Assembly (NCBI GenBank): GCA_035550375.1
Contig: DASZPH010000116.1
Location: 1 to 64,000, forward strand
Direction of reading: 5' to 3'
Origin: DASSFG01 sp035550375
GTDB taxonomy: Bacteria > Planctomycetota > Planctomycetia > Pirellulales > JAICIG01
Length of the DNA: 64,000 nucleotides
Shown: one piece after another, positions 1 to 7,741 of the stretch
Layout of the letters: the number at the start of each line of letters is the position of its first letter
Numbering within the stretch: position 1 is the first letter of the stretch
Position numbers and translations under genes: made by a program
Notes under the pieces: model-generated
The model's database searches: none
Seen by the model: the letters and a program-made list of their open reading frames with translations, nothing else
Told to the model about the DNA's origin: nothing

Positions 1-4
1 TCAC

Positions 5-88
5 TCGAAAACCTCCGTGCAGGTGTGGCGTGTTTGTTGGCGTTCAACACAAATACGCCCCAAAACGCCGGAGGTTTTCGATTTTTTT
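5..88 (+). terminator. Long two-part hairpin followed by a T-run
   Basis: A perfect 13-bp inverted repeat (positions 5-17 and 69-81) encloses a second stem (27-39 with 45-59, one G-T pair and a 2-base bulge, 5-base loop). The outer right arm runs into seven T residues. Read on the plus strand this resembles an intrinsic terminator for a gene lying left of the window. It could also be a structured RNA or the end of a small mobile repeat. Confidence 0.45.
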
Positions 89-248
89 CGCCGCGGCCGC
101 GGCCGCCCGGCTTCTGGCTATGCTTGTTTAAGGTCTAGCAGAGCGCAGAATCCTCATCCGCGTTGCGCATCGGCAGGTCGGTCGACTCATATTACCCGAC
201 GTTCCGCGCGGAGAAGAATCGCTGCCACCAATCCGTCTCGATCAGGAC

Positions 249-1487
249 GTGCCCGTCTACGGAACGATCACCGACAGCCGCGGCAAGCCGATTGCCGGCG
301 CCACGATAAGTGCCAACGCCGACGGAGATCGAACGACCTCCGACACGGCCGGAAGATTCGTACTTTCCGGCTTCGGTTCCAATCCGCGCTTCCAGTTGCA
401 GGTGAAGACGGGCGGTTACGCCTTCATCAACTGGGGCGTCAGGGGAAGCGACGACGGATTGCGTTGGCGCGAGGTCGGCGGTGATCCGCAAGAGCACGGA
501 CCGATGAAGGAATTGGCCGTGGTCATGCAGCAGGAGGCCTGGATCGAAGGAGAAGCGGTCGACGAAGCGACCGGTCTGCCGGTGCGGCTCGACCGGGTCG
601 TGCTCTGTTTTTTTGAGCGGAAGCCGGACGGCGAAGTCGTCTTGAACGGCTGCCGGACCGCTGGTTTTGAGCAGCCGCGGGACGGACGCTTTCGCGTGCC
701 GTATTCGACGGCCGATGAACTCCACCTGACCTTATCGGCGAAAGGCTATCACGATGCGGAGGCATTCACCCCCAAGGTCGAGACGCTTACGCTGATCGAA
801 AACCTCCACGTCAAAATGCGAAAGAAGGACGAGAACTCCGAGCCGACCATCCACCGGCAAACCATTTCCGGAACCGTGACCGACCACGGCGTTCCCGTCG
901 AGACGGGTTGGATCGGCCTTTGGGACCTGCGGCAAAACCCTGACGTAGTCAACGCCTACGTCATGCGTGGCCGGACGGTTGCGGGAGACCCCGCTGTGTA
1001 CGCCAGCGCGCCGATTCGCGGTGGCAAATACTCCCTAACCGTTCCCTTCCAAGGCGACGCCTTGTACCTGGTTGCAGAGTCTCCCGCCCGTGTGCTGACG
1101 CAGGTCGGACCGATTGCCGTCGCGTTGGGGGAACAGAAGCCGCTAGACATTGAGTCCGTCGACGGAGGGCAAATCAGCGGCAGGGTCGACGGCTGCCCTG
1201 CGGGGTGGGAGGACGATCTTTGGGTGGTAGCGTTTACCGACACGGCGATTCGCGCCGAAACGCGAGTCAATCGCGACGGGACGTTCTCGCTGAAGAACTT
1301 GCCGCCGGGGCGCTACGGGCTAAAAGTCGGGCACGACGCCTATCGCGACTCGGAGGTGCCCCATCGTCCGAACATCTCGCCAGACCACTGGCGGACGAAC
1401 GCCGATCCCTGGAAGCGGGCGAAAACCGTCGAAGTAACCGCGGGCGAGCACTCCCGTGACATCGTGCTAGAACTGCCTGCGGACTGA
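249..1487 (+). CDS. Carboxypeptidase-regulatory-like (CarboxypepD_reg) domain protein, possibly missing its N-terminus
   Basis: The protein (412 aa from a GTG start) is built of beta-sandwich repeats of the carboxypeptidase regulatory type. The first begins at residue 2 with PVYGTITDSRGKPIAGA and a DTAGRF strand. A last copy near residues 305-385 contains GGQISGRVDG and NRDGTFSLKNLPPGRYGLKV. Such domains are usually secreted or membrane-anchored parts of larger planctomycete proteins. Here the start sits directly at the first beta strand and there is no signal peptide. The frame is open upstream to a stop at 129-131 but offers no ATG, GTG or TTG. The gene may therefore be a 5'-truncated or frameshifted remnant. 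No catalytic residues are visible, and the function is unknown. Confidence 0.6.
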   Translation: MPVYGTITDSRGKPIAGATISANADGDRTTSDTAGRFVLSGFGSNPRFQLQVKTGGYAFINWGVRGSDDGLRWREVGGDPQEHGPMKELAVVMQQEAWIEGEAVDEATGLPVRLDRVVLCFFERKPDGEVVLNGCRTAGFEQPRDGRFRVPYSTADELHLTLSAKGYHDAEAFTPKVETLTLIENLHVKMRKKDENSEPTIHRQTISGTVTDHGVPVETGWIGLWDLRQNPDVVNAYVMRGRTVAGDPAVYASAPIRGGKYSLTVPFQGDALYLVAESPARVLTQVGPIAVALGEQKPLDIESVDGGQISGRVDGCPAGWEDDLWVVAFTDTAIRAETRVNRDGTFSLKNLPPGRYGLKVGHDAYRDSEVPHRPNISPDHWRTNADPWKRAKTVEVTAGEHSRDIVLELPAD

Positions 1488-1506
1488 CGCGGAGGCGCGT
1501 GATGCT

Positions 1507-2382
1507 CTACCACACGTCCGCAGCGGCAACGGCCTGGGCGGCGGCCAACTCGGTTGTTTTGGGCGCGCATTCCAGGCCGACGTAGCCGCGGTAACCCAGC
1601 TCGTGGGCTTGCCGCAGCACACGGTTGTAATGGACTTCGCCCGTCCCCGGCTCGTTCCGTCCCGGATGGTCGGCAAGCTGCAAGTAGCCGACCTGGTCAA
1701 AACCGTCTTTGAGGCGCCCGCACAAGTCGCCCTCGCTGATCTGCATGTGGTACAGATCCCAGTTGATCTTCACGTGCGAAGAGCCGACTTCGCGACAGAT
1801 GCGCACCGCCGGCGGGCTGCCGTAGAGACAGTGCCCCTTGTGGTCGACGCGAATGTTCATCGGCTCGAGGATCAGCATCACGTCGTGCTCTTCGGCGATC
1901 GGCGCGACGCGCTTCAGGGCCTTGATGATGTTTTCGTGCATCTGCTCCTGCGTCATACCCGGCTGATTGTTGCCGCCAACGACCGTCATCTTCTGGCACT
2001 TGAGTTTCCTGGCAACCTGGCAGCTCTCCTCGATTTCCTTCACCACCGCGTCGTGGTTCTTGGGGTCGTTCATCCCCGGCTCGAAAGGCCAGGCCGTGAA
2101 CTGCGCGATCTCCAGTCCCCGCTCTTGCGTGAGGCGGGCGATGGCGTCGAGATCACGCTTCCTCCACGGCCAGAACTCGATGGCCGGAAAACCGAACTCA
2201 GCGGCCGCGCGAATGCGATCGAGAAAGTCGAGCTTGGTCCACCACATCTCGATGTTGACGGCGAATTTGGTGTGCGGCGTTTTTCCCAGCCGGCTCGTGT
2301 CCTCTCCGGCGGCAGACGTGGCGGCCAGGGCGGCTAGTGGTGCGGCAGATGTGGTTTTTAAAAGCGTGCGTCGGTTGATCAT
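1507..2382 (-). CDS. Sugar phosphate isomerase/epimerase family TIM-barrel protein, hydroxypyruvate isomerase-like, secreted
   Basis: The protein is 291 aa from the ATG at 2382. The N-terminus (MINRRTLLKTTSAAPLAALA) is a Tat-like or Sec signal with paired arginines and a small-residue h-region, so the enzyme probably acts in the periplasm. The body is an AP-endonuclease-2-like TIM barrel with the family metal-ligand pattern: ILEPMN (Glu), KINWDLYHMQ (Asp, His), and GLEC near the C-terminus (Glu). The closest family I recognise is hydroxypyruvate isomerase (Hyi). The real substrate is probably a sugar or keto-acid that cannot be named from sequence. The gene is divergent from a Gfo/Idh/MocA oxidoreductase, a common pairing in planctomycete sugar catabolism. 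The frame stays open upstream to 2841, but that part overlaps the divergent gene, so the signal-peptide start is preferred. Confidence 0.85.
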   Translation of the reverse strand: MINRRTLLKTTSAAPLAALAATSAAGEDTSRLGKTPHTKFAVNIEMWWTKLDFLDRIRAAAEFGFPAIEFWPWRKRDLDAIARLTQERGLEIAQFTAWPFEPGMNDPKNHDAVVKEIEESCQVARKLKCQKMTVVGGNNQPGMTQEQMHENIIKALKRVAPIAEEHDVMLILEPMNIRVDHKGHCLYGSPPAVRICREVGSSHVKINWDLYHMQISEGDLCGRLKDGFDQVGYLQLADHPGRNEPGTGEVHYNRVLRQAHELGYRGYVGLECAPKTTELAAAQAVAAADVW

Positions 2383-2433
2383 GAGATGGTGCGTCAGATG
2401 TGGCTTGGCAAGCGGACCGTCGCCTCCGCAACT

Positions 2434-2461
2434 TTGCGGGCGACTGTATCTAGCGTATGTT
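2434..2461 (+). promoter_or_regulatory. Candidate sigma70-type promoter for the divergent oxidoreductase
   Basis: TTGCGG and TATGTT are separated by 16 bp within the 168-bp divergent spacer. This is a moderate match found by eye, and it would give a leader of about 80 nt before the ATG at 2551. Confidence 0.3.
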
Positions 2462-2550
2462 GTAGCAGACGTAATGAGAAGTCTTGGTCGTCGCCAGATC
2501 GCGGCCGGAAGGCTCACGAGTTCCGCTACGAATCTTGCGGCTCCGCTTGT

Positions 2551-3588
2551 ATGACGCACCCACCTCGACCTCTGAAACTGGGCCTCCTCGGCGCAGGCGC
2601 CGCGATGCGCAAACTGCATCTTCCGGCCTTGGCCAAATTGCGCGGCGAGATCGAGCTCACTGCCGTCTGGAGCCGCTCGGCCGAACGGGCCGTCGATCTT
2701 GCGGCCGAAGCGGGTATCGACCGCTCGTTTGCCGATTACCGAGATTTGCTCGCCGACCCGACGATCGACGCCGTGCTCATCGCCGTTCCCATCGAGCTCA
2801 ACGCCGCGTTGGCCATCGAGGCCATCGAAGCAGGCAAACACGTGATAGCTGAGAAGCCGATTGCCGCAACCACGGCCGAGGCGCGGCAGGTGCTCAATGC
2901 TTGCCGGTCAACGCAGTGCGTGGTGCTCATTGCCGAGAACTTTCGTTACCGCGACGACATCCTGGAAGCCAAGCGGCTTGTCGAGTCGGGCGCGATCGGC
3001 CGAGTGCAGTGCTTCCAAATGACGGCCGTGTTCGATCTGCTCCGGGACATCCGCCGCGTTTACATGGAACAGCCGTGGCGCCAGCAGCCTAAGCATGCCG
3101 GTGGGCTCGCCGTCGACGCAGGAATCCACGCCGTATCTGGGCTGCGCGAGATCCTCGGCGACGTCGACCACGTTTATGCCCGGTTGCTGAACAACAGTCC
3201 GGCCACTTCAGGGCCCGACGGGCTCCTCATGCAGTTGGGGCTTGTCAGCGGCGCGCCTGGGCATTACTTCTCCTGCTACTCGGCGAAGACCGACCGCGAA
3301 ACGGTTTTCGACCTCTCCGTCTACGGCGACGAAGGCTCGCTGTGGCTCACCGAGGGGAAGGTGGAATGGTTGTCGACACGCACCGGCGAGCGGAACACAT
3401 GGCAAGCCGCGGCGCCCGACCGCGGATACGTTGGCCAATGGAGGAATTTTGTGGCCGCGGTGCGGGGGAGCGAGCCCGTTTATTCCACGTCCGCCAAAGC
3501 CTACAACGACCTGCTGGTGCTCGAGTGCGCGTTGTCGTCGGCTGCTAGCGGACAACGGGTGAGCGTCGGCGAAGGTGTCGCCGAGTAG
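2551..3588 (+). CDS. Gfo/Idh/MocA family NAD(P)-dependent oxidoreductase (cytoplasmic)
   Basis: The protein is 345 aa. Its N-terminal Rossmann fold (LKLGLLGAGAAMRKLHLPAL) is followed by the family signature AEKPIA near residues 100-105, whose lysine is catalytic in this family. The C-terminal half is the alpha/beta dehydrogenase domain, with VDAGIHAVSGLREI carrying the conserved active-site His region. There is no signal peptide, so the enzyme is cytoplasmic, unlike the Tat-type paralogue at 5370. These enzymes oxidise or reduce hydroxyl groups of sugars or inositols using NAD(P). The substrate is not predictable here. The start at 2551 is chosen because the Rossmann strand begins 8 residues later. 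The frame is open further upstream but shows no homology there. Confidence 0.92.
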   Translation: MTHPPRPLKLGLLGAGAAMRKLHLPALAKLRGEIELTAVWSRSAERAVDLAAEAGIDRSFADYRDLLADPTIDAVLIAVPIELNAALAIEAIEAGKHVIAEKPIAATTAEARQVLNACRSTQCVVLIAENFRYRDDILEAKRLVESGAIGRVQCFQMTAVFDLLRDIRRVYMEQPWRQQPKHAGGLAVDAGIHAVSGLREILGDVDHVYARLLNNSPATSGPDGLLMQLGLVSGAPGHYFSCYSAKTDRETVFDLSVYGDEGSLWLTEGKVEWLSTRTGERNTWQAAAPDRGYVGQWRNFVAAVRGSEPVYSTSAKAYNDLLVLECALSSAASGQRVSVGEGVAE

Positions 3589-3647
3589 CCGCGGCACTCA
3601 GTGCCGGGGGCGGTCGCAGGGCGCCCGCGTCCTCCCGCTACCGAGCG

Positions 3648-3698
3648 TCGGAGCTGTTTTGGAGCATCGGGGCTACTTTGGAACATCGGAGCTACTTT
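3648..3698. repeat. Degenerate 19-bp tandem repeat, 2.7 copies, spanning the end of the MFS gene
   Basis: Units start at 3648, 3667 and 3686. The consensus is close to TCGGAGCTACTTTGGAACA. The second and third units lie at or across the minus-strand stop codon at 3673 and encode the end of the transporter (ESSSDVPK). Loss or gain of one unit would shift the reading frame (19 is not a multiple of 3). Confidence 0.5.
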
Positions 3699-4947
3699 CA
3701 CGAGCCAAACCGCCGGATGTGGGCCGGATGCAAAGGACGATCGCGACCGAGAGCAGGGCGACCGCGGCGAACACGCCGAAGATCCCGTTTAGCGGAATCT
3801 GGCGGTCGCGGAGCGCCCCGAAGATCCAATCGGCAAAGCCCCCGCAACTGATGCTCACGAGGTTCATCACGCCATATCCGGTCGCACGGAGGCGGGGCCT
3901 CACGATCTGACAGAGGATCGGCATGTGGTTGCAATCGAAAAAGCCCCAGCCGAGCCCGAACAGGATCAAGAAGGCGACCGCCGCCGTGAGCGACCCGGCG
4001 TTCCCCACGCCGAACAGGGCGGGCAGAAACAGGCTCGTGCCGATCGCACTCATGAAGATTCGGCCACGCGGTGAGCGCACCATCCAGGCGTCGGACAGCC
4101 AGCCGCCCAGCCCGACTCCCAGCAACGAGGCAAACTGCACGTAGACCACGGCCGACACGCCGGCCTTCCCCTGCCCGATCTGGAACTGCTCTTTGAGGAT
4201 ATCGGGCATCCAGTCCTTGACCACCCAGCCGGCCATGGCCGGCAGCGTAAAGTAGAGCACGAGCAAAACAAAATTGCGGTTACCCACAAGTTCGCCCGCA
4301 GCCGTCAGCGGCGACTGGAACGGGTCGGCCGCTCCGTCGCGTTTTGGGTCGGCCAGCAGGCCAAACAGCGGCAGGGCGTAAAGCACGCCCACGCAGCCGC
4401 AAGCGGCGAACGCCCACCGCCAGCCGAGGTTTGGGCTGTCGGCGACGTATCCTGAAAACCCGCCGATGATGATTCCCGCGTAAATGCCCATCTGGTGCAG
4501 CCCCACGGCTCGCGAGCGCGTCGGGCCGGAGTGAAATTCGCTGATGAGCGCCAGAGCCGCCGGGATATAAAACGCCTCGCTGACGCCCATCAAGCCCCGC
4601 GCGAGGACGAGCTGCCCGAACGTGGCCACGTGCCCCGTTGCCCAGGTTACCGACGACCAGATAAAAAGGCTGGCGACGATGACGTACCGCCTGCTCACAC
4701 GATCGGCGACGTAGCCGCCTACGGGGCTGAGAAAGGCGTAAACCCATTTGAACGACCCGAGCACGATCCCCCAGTTCGCCTTCGTGGCGATGTCGGGGAT
4801 GTCGGCCATCATCGACGATTTCATGGCCGCCAGCATCTGGCGGTCGAGGTAGTTGACCAGGGCGACGGGCACGAGCAGCGCCACCACGAACCAGGCGATG
4901 CGGCCGGGAGCGGGCGGGCGGGGGGAAGATGGCTGGGTCACCGTCAT
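3673..4947 (-). CDS. MFS transporter, ACS (anion:cation symporter)-like
   Basis: The protein is 424 aa with about 12 hydrophobic segments. The first follows a short Pro-rich cytoplasmic tail and contains VNYLDRQMLAAMKSSM, the TM1 signature of the ACS/phthalate-permease branch of the major facilitator superfamily. The loop 2-3 motif appears as GGYVADRVSRRYVI. The family imports organic anions such as hexuronates or other sugar acids by cation symport, which fits the neighbouring sugar oxidoreductases. The gene starts 11 bases after the stop of the zinc-finger gene and is probably cotranscribed with it. Its last codons lie in a short tandem repeat (see 3648-3698). Confidence 0.93.
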   Translation of the reverse strand: MTVTQPSSPRPPAPGRIAWFVVALLVPVALVNYLDRQMLAAMKSSMMADIPDIATKANWGIVLGSFKWVYAFLSPVGGYVADRVSRRYVIVASLFIWSSVTWATGHVATFGQLVLARGLMGVSEAFYIPAALALISEFHSGPTRSRAVGLHQMGIYAGIIIGGFSGYVADSPNLGWRWAFAACGCVGVLYALPLFGLLADPKRDGAADPFQSPLTAAGELVGNRNFVLLVLYFTLPAMAGWVVKDWMPDILKEQFQIGQGKAGVSAVVYVQFASLLGVGLGGWLSDAWMVRSPRGRIFMSAIGTSLFLPALFGVGNAGSLTAAVAFLILFGLGWGFFDCNHMPILCQIVRPRLRATGYGVMNLVSISCGGFADWIFGALRDRQIPLNGIFGVFAAVALLSVAIVLCIRPTSGGLARESSSDVPK

Positions 4948-4958
4948 CCGTCGGGCGA

Positions 4959-5186
4959 TTATTCTTTGGGTTCGATGGGGCGACGTTTTTTCTGGAGGGT
5001 CACACCCCCGTAGTTTTTCTTGAGGCTGCCCGGCTTGCTGAGGTTTTCCTGAGTAAACCTCACCTCAAATTCTCCGCCCACTTCTTCGCTGCACTTGATG
5101 CAGAGTCGTGCCTCGGGCAGCGCTTCGACGCGTTCCGCCGGGATTTCGGTTTTGCACCGGGCGCACCAACGTCGTTTGACCGTCAT
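4959..5186 (-). CDS. Small DksA/TraR-type C4 zinc-finger protein
   Basis: The protein is 75 aa. Cys8 and Cys11 (CARC) and Cys29 and Cys32 (CIKC), with 17 residues between the pairs, make the four-cysteine zinc knuckle of the DksA/TraR family. The coiled-coil that inserts into the RNA polymerase secondary channel is absent. Full-length DksA is about 150 aa and TraR about 73 aa, but TraR keeps an N-terminal helix that is not evident here. The lysine/arginine-rich C-terminus (LQKKRRPIEPKE) could bind nucleic acid. The start is supported by the Shine-Dalgarno GGAGG. The gene precedes the MFS gene on the same strand, and its leader contains a terminator and a good promoter. A general zinc-ribbon role is equally possible. 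Confidence 0.75.
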   Translation of the reverse strand: MTVKRRWCARCKTEIPAERVEALPEARLCIKCSEEVGGEFEVRFTQENLSKPGSLKKNYGGVTLQKKRRPIEPKE

Positions 5187-5228
5187 GATCGGCCTCCTTC
5201 AAGGACGTACGTTTCCCCACCGCGCAAC

Positions 5229-5254
5229 AAAAAAGCCCGCCAAGGCACGGGCTT
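5229..5254 (-). terminator. Intrinsic terminator inside the leader of the zinc-finger gene
   Basis: On the minus strand a 7-bp stem (5248-5254 with 5233-5239) and an 8-base loop are followed by six U residues (5234-5229). It lies about 43 bases before the ATG of the zinc-finger gene and about 25 bases after the predicted transcription start. It would end the leader transcript early unless it is bypassed. Confidence 0.65.
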
Positions 5255-5284
5255 GATTCGTTAGACTATTGTTCTGCCGATCAG

Positions 5285-5312
5285 AGTATATCGTAGTCGA
5301 TTCTGTTTTCAA
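5285..5312 (-). promoter_or_regulatory. Sigma70-type promoter upstream of the zinc-finger/MFS pair
   Basis: On the minus strand TTGAAA (5312-5307) and TATACT (5290-5285) are separated by 16 bp, which is close to consensus. The transcript would begin near 5278 and meet the terminator at 5254-5229 after about 25 nt. An 8-base segment just after the -10 box (5283-5276) is exactly complementary to the stretch between the Shine-Dalgarno and the ATG (5193-5186). Confidence 0.5.
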
Positions 5313-5369
5313 CTGTCCCCGTGGATTCTTGATTCCCAGCTCACCTGTCGCAAGCGATGGAGGAAACCG

Positions 5370-6716
5370 ATGGCTAACCGACGAGACCTTCTTGCGGGCG
5401 CCGCCGCCTTCGGCGCATTTATGATCGTGCCGCGGCACGTGTTGGGCGGAGCCGGCTTTAGGGCACCGAGCGACAAGCTGAATATCGCGGGAATCGGGGT
5501 CGGCGGCATGGGGGCCGCCGATCTGCGGGATATGGAGGGGGAGCAGATCGTCGCCTTGTGCGACGTCGACTCGAAGCAGGCTGCGGGAACGTTCCAGCGC
5601 TATCCGCAAGCGCGGCGCTACAAAGACTTCCGCGAGATGCTCGACGCAGAGAAGGATATCGACGCCGTCGTCGTCGCGACGCCCGACCACGTCCACGCGG
5701 TGGCGGCCATGGCCGCGATCAAGGCGGGCAAACACGTCTATTGCGAAAAGCCGATGGCCCATACCCTCTATGAAACGCGCAAGCTGACCGAGGCGGCGCG
5801 CGCCGCCGGCGTGGCCACGCAGATGGGCAACCAGGGGCACGCATCGGAAAGCATCCGCCGGCTTTGCGAGTGGATCTGGGACGGCGCCATCGGCGACGTT
5901 CATGAAGTCCACGCCTGGACGCCGCACCCGGTCTGGCCGCAGGGGATTGACCGTCCTTCGGAAACTCCCGCGGTGCCGGAGACGCTCGATTGGAATCTTT
6001 GGCTGGGTCCTGCGCCGTACCGGCCCTATCATCCGGCCTACGTGCCCGCCACCTGGCGAGGCTGGTGGGATTTTGGAACGGGCGGCCTCGGCGATATGGG
6101 TTGCCACATTCTCGATCATGTCGTCTGGTCGCTTAAGCTCGGCCCGCCGACGAGCGTCGAGGCCAGTCACTCGACCTTCGTTCCCGCGGGTCTGAACTGG
6201 GACAAACCGAAGAACACGGAGACGTATCCGCGAGCCTCGCTGGTCACCTACCGTTTTGCCGCGCGGGAGGGCTTTCCGCCCCTGACACTTTTCTGGTACG
6301 ACGGCGGCCTCTTGCCGGCGCGTCCCGAAGAACTACCCGACGGAGAACCGATGGGCGACACCTACGGGGGCGCGCTGTACGTAGGAACCAAGGGGAAAAT
6401 CGTTTGCGGCTCTCACGGCGCAAACGGCGCCCGGATCATTCCGCCAGAGAAGATGCGGGCCTACAAGCAGCCGCCCGCCACGCTGCCCCGCTCGGTCGGC
6501 CACCGGCAGGAGTGGCTGCAAGCCTGCCGCGGCGGCGACAAGCCGGGGTCCAATTTTGACTATGCCGGACCGCTAACCGAGACGGTCCTGCTGGGAAACG
6601 TCGCTTTGCGGACGGGCAAGAAGCTCTATTGGGAAGCGGCGAAGCTGGAATTCAAGAACTCGAGCGAGGCGAATCAGTATTTGCACCGCGAATACCGGGA
6701 AGGGTGGTCCCTTTAA
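5370..6716 (+). CDS. Tat-exported Gfo/Idh/MocA family oxidoreductase
   Basis: The protein is 448 aa. The start MANRRDLLAGAAAFGAFMI is a twin-arginine signal, so the enzyme is folded with its nucleotide cofactor before export. The Rossmann motif LNIAGIGVGGMGAADL is followed by CEKPMAHT with the catalytic lysine. The C-terminal part contains WWDFGTGGLGDMGCHILDHV, the conserved Gly/His block typical of the large planctomycete group of exported Gfo/Idh proteins. These are probably oxidoreductases of sugars or glycosides released outside the cytoplasm. The exact substrate is unknown. A Shine-Dalgarno-like GGAGGA lies about 10 bases before the ATG. A tiny membrane ORF follows 37 bases after the stop. 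Confidence 0.93.
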   Translation: MANRRDLLAGAAAFGAFMIVPRHVLGGAGFRAPSDKLNIAGIGVGGMGAADLRDMEGEQIVALCDVDSKQAAGTFQRYPQARRYKDFREMLDAEKDIDAVVVATPDHVHAVAAMAAIKAGKHVYCEKPMAHTLYETRKLTEAARAAGVATQMGNQGHASESIRRLCEWIWDGAIGDVHEVHAWTPHPVWPQGIDRPSETPAVPETLDWNLWLGPAPYRPYHPAYVPATWRGWWDFGTGGLGDMGCHILDHVVWSLKLGPPTSVEASHSTFVPAGLNWDKPKNTETYPRASLVTYRFAAREGFPPLTLFWYDGGLLPARPEELPDGEPMGDTYGGALYVGTKGKIVCGSHGANGARIIPPEKMRAYKQPPATLPRSVGHRQEWLQACRGGDKPGSNFDYAGPLTETVLLGNVALRTGKKLYWEAAKLEFKNSSEANQYLHREYREGWSL

Positions 6717-6753
6717 TGTCCGGTCAACCGGGGATCGGCGAGGAACCACCTTC

Positions 6754-6843
6754 ATGACCACCTGGGCCCTTTCCTGCGTCGTGGCCGCGGCGATGCTGAT
6801 CGCCCTGTCGATCGCCTGGCGGTTGAAGGACCGCGAGCCGTAG
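6754..6843 (+). CDS. 29-aa single-span membrane miniprotein (predicted)
   Basis: The ORF is ATG to TAG with AGGAA about 8-10 bases upstream. It encodes MTTW followed by a hydrophobic helix (about residues 5-22, rich in Ala, Leu, Ile and Val) and a positively charged tail (WRLKDREP), which gives a clear inside-positive membrane topology. It sits between the exported oxidoreductase and a convergent glycosyltransferase. I do not recognise a family. The support is composition, the Shine-Dalgarno and position only. Confidence 0.42.
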   Translation: MTTWALSCVVAAAMLIALSIAWRLKDREP

Positions 6844-6867
6844 GATGGACCTGAAATCGACCGAGAG

Positions 6868-7563
6868 CTATTCGCCCAGAGCGAACGCCTTGATGCGGTC
6901 GAGGTAGTTCGGGCGGCGCGTGGGACGGCTGCCGTGTGAAGGGGCGACTTTCGTCCGCGGCTCGCTGGCCGCGGGCAATTGGACGGCGGGACGCGACGGC
7001 CGTGACTTGACCAGGCAGGGATCGATCTCCTGGACGGCAAACCCCCTCGCCGCCAGGAATTCGGGCCAGTCGCGGCTCGACTGGGTTCGCAGCCAGCCGT
7101 CCAGGACCTGCCGGCGAGCCATCTGCCAGTCCGATTCTTCGGAGAGTTGGTCGTCGGGCAGCGGCGGGATCGATCCCAGCGAGGCGAACGGGCGCGACCG
7201 AATAACCGCGATGTCGCCCACGTGAACCGCTTGCCACAACTCCGCCACGCCGCCCAGCCCCGTGCGGCAGTCTTCGCTGCGATAAAGGACCAGCTCGCCC
7301 GAGCTGCCCTGCAGGCCCGCCCGGAGCACGGTCGCCCGGTCCGCCCGTTCGGGCATCACGAGGCGGCTGACCTGGGGATAGAGGATCGCCAGTTCGGCGA
7401 TAACCTCCGCCGTGGCGTCGGTCGAGCCGTTGTCGATCACCACCACCTCAAACCGGTGGGTCAACTCCGACAGCACGTCGAGCAATTCTGAAACCAGCGG
7501 GGCAAGGGTCGATTGGCCGTTGCACACCGGCACCAAGGCGCTGAGCGAGATCTTCAAAGCCAC
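6868..7563 (-). CDS. GT2-family glycosyltransferase-like protein with an atypical C-terminal half
   Basis: The protein is 231 aa. Residues 8-110 form a GT-A fold start: SALVPVCNGQSTLAPLV, then VVVIDNGSTDATAEVI with the nucleotide-binding Asp, then GLQGSSGELVLYRSED. In active GT2 enzymes the last strand ends in an Asp-x-Asp type metal site. Here the sequence is LYRSEDC, so the metal site is weak or lost. The second half is not an acceptor domain I recognise. It ends in a Pro/Arg-rich stretch and YLDRIKAF. The gene is convergent with the miniprotein ORF and divergent from hisI. It may be a regulatory or degenerate glycosyltransferase rather than an active one. Confidence 0.78.
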   Translation of the reverse strand: MALKISLSALVPVCNGQSTLAPLVSELLDVLSELTHRFEVVVIDNGSTDATAEVIAELAILYPQVSRLVMPERADRATVLRAGLQGSSGELVLYRSEDCRTGLGGVAELWQAVHVGDIAVIRSRPFASLGSIPPLPDDQLSEESDWQMARRQVLDGWLRTQSSRDWPEFLAARGFAVQEIDPCLVKSRPSRPAVQLPAASEPRTKVAPSHGSRPTRRPNYLDRIKAFALGE

Positions 7564-7741
7564 CTCCAGAAGGAACCTTTCTGCGTACCACTTCGGCCGC
7601 CTTCGCCGGCAAACTCAAGTCATTTGCCGCAGGTGCGTTAGCCTCGGCCTGTGACGGACGAACGGCTCATGCCGATGCCAACCACGACAACGATGGCGCG
7701 GACGCCCGGCGGCCCGGTGGCAAGCGGTTCCTTGGCCGGTT

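Noticed and set aside
17..484. 155-aa plus-strand frame at the left edge
   Set aside because: Arg-rich composition; it overlaps the CarboxypepD_reg gene in another frame and starts inside the hairpin.
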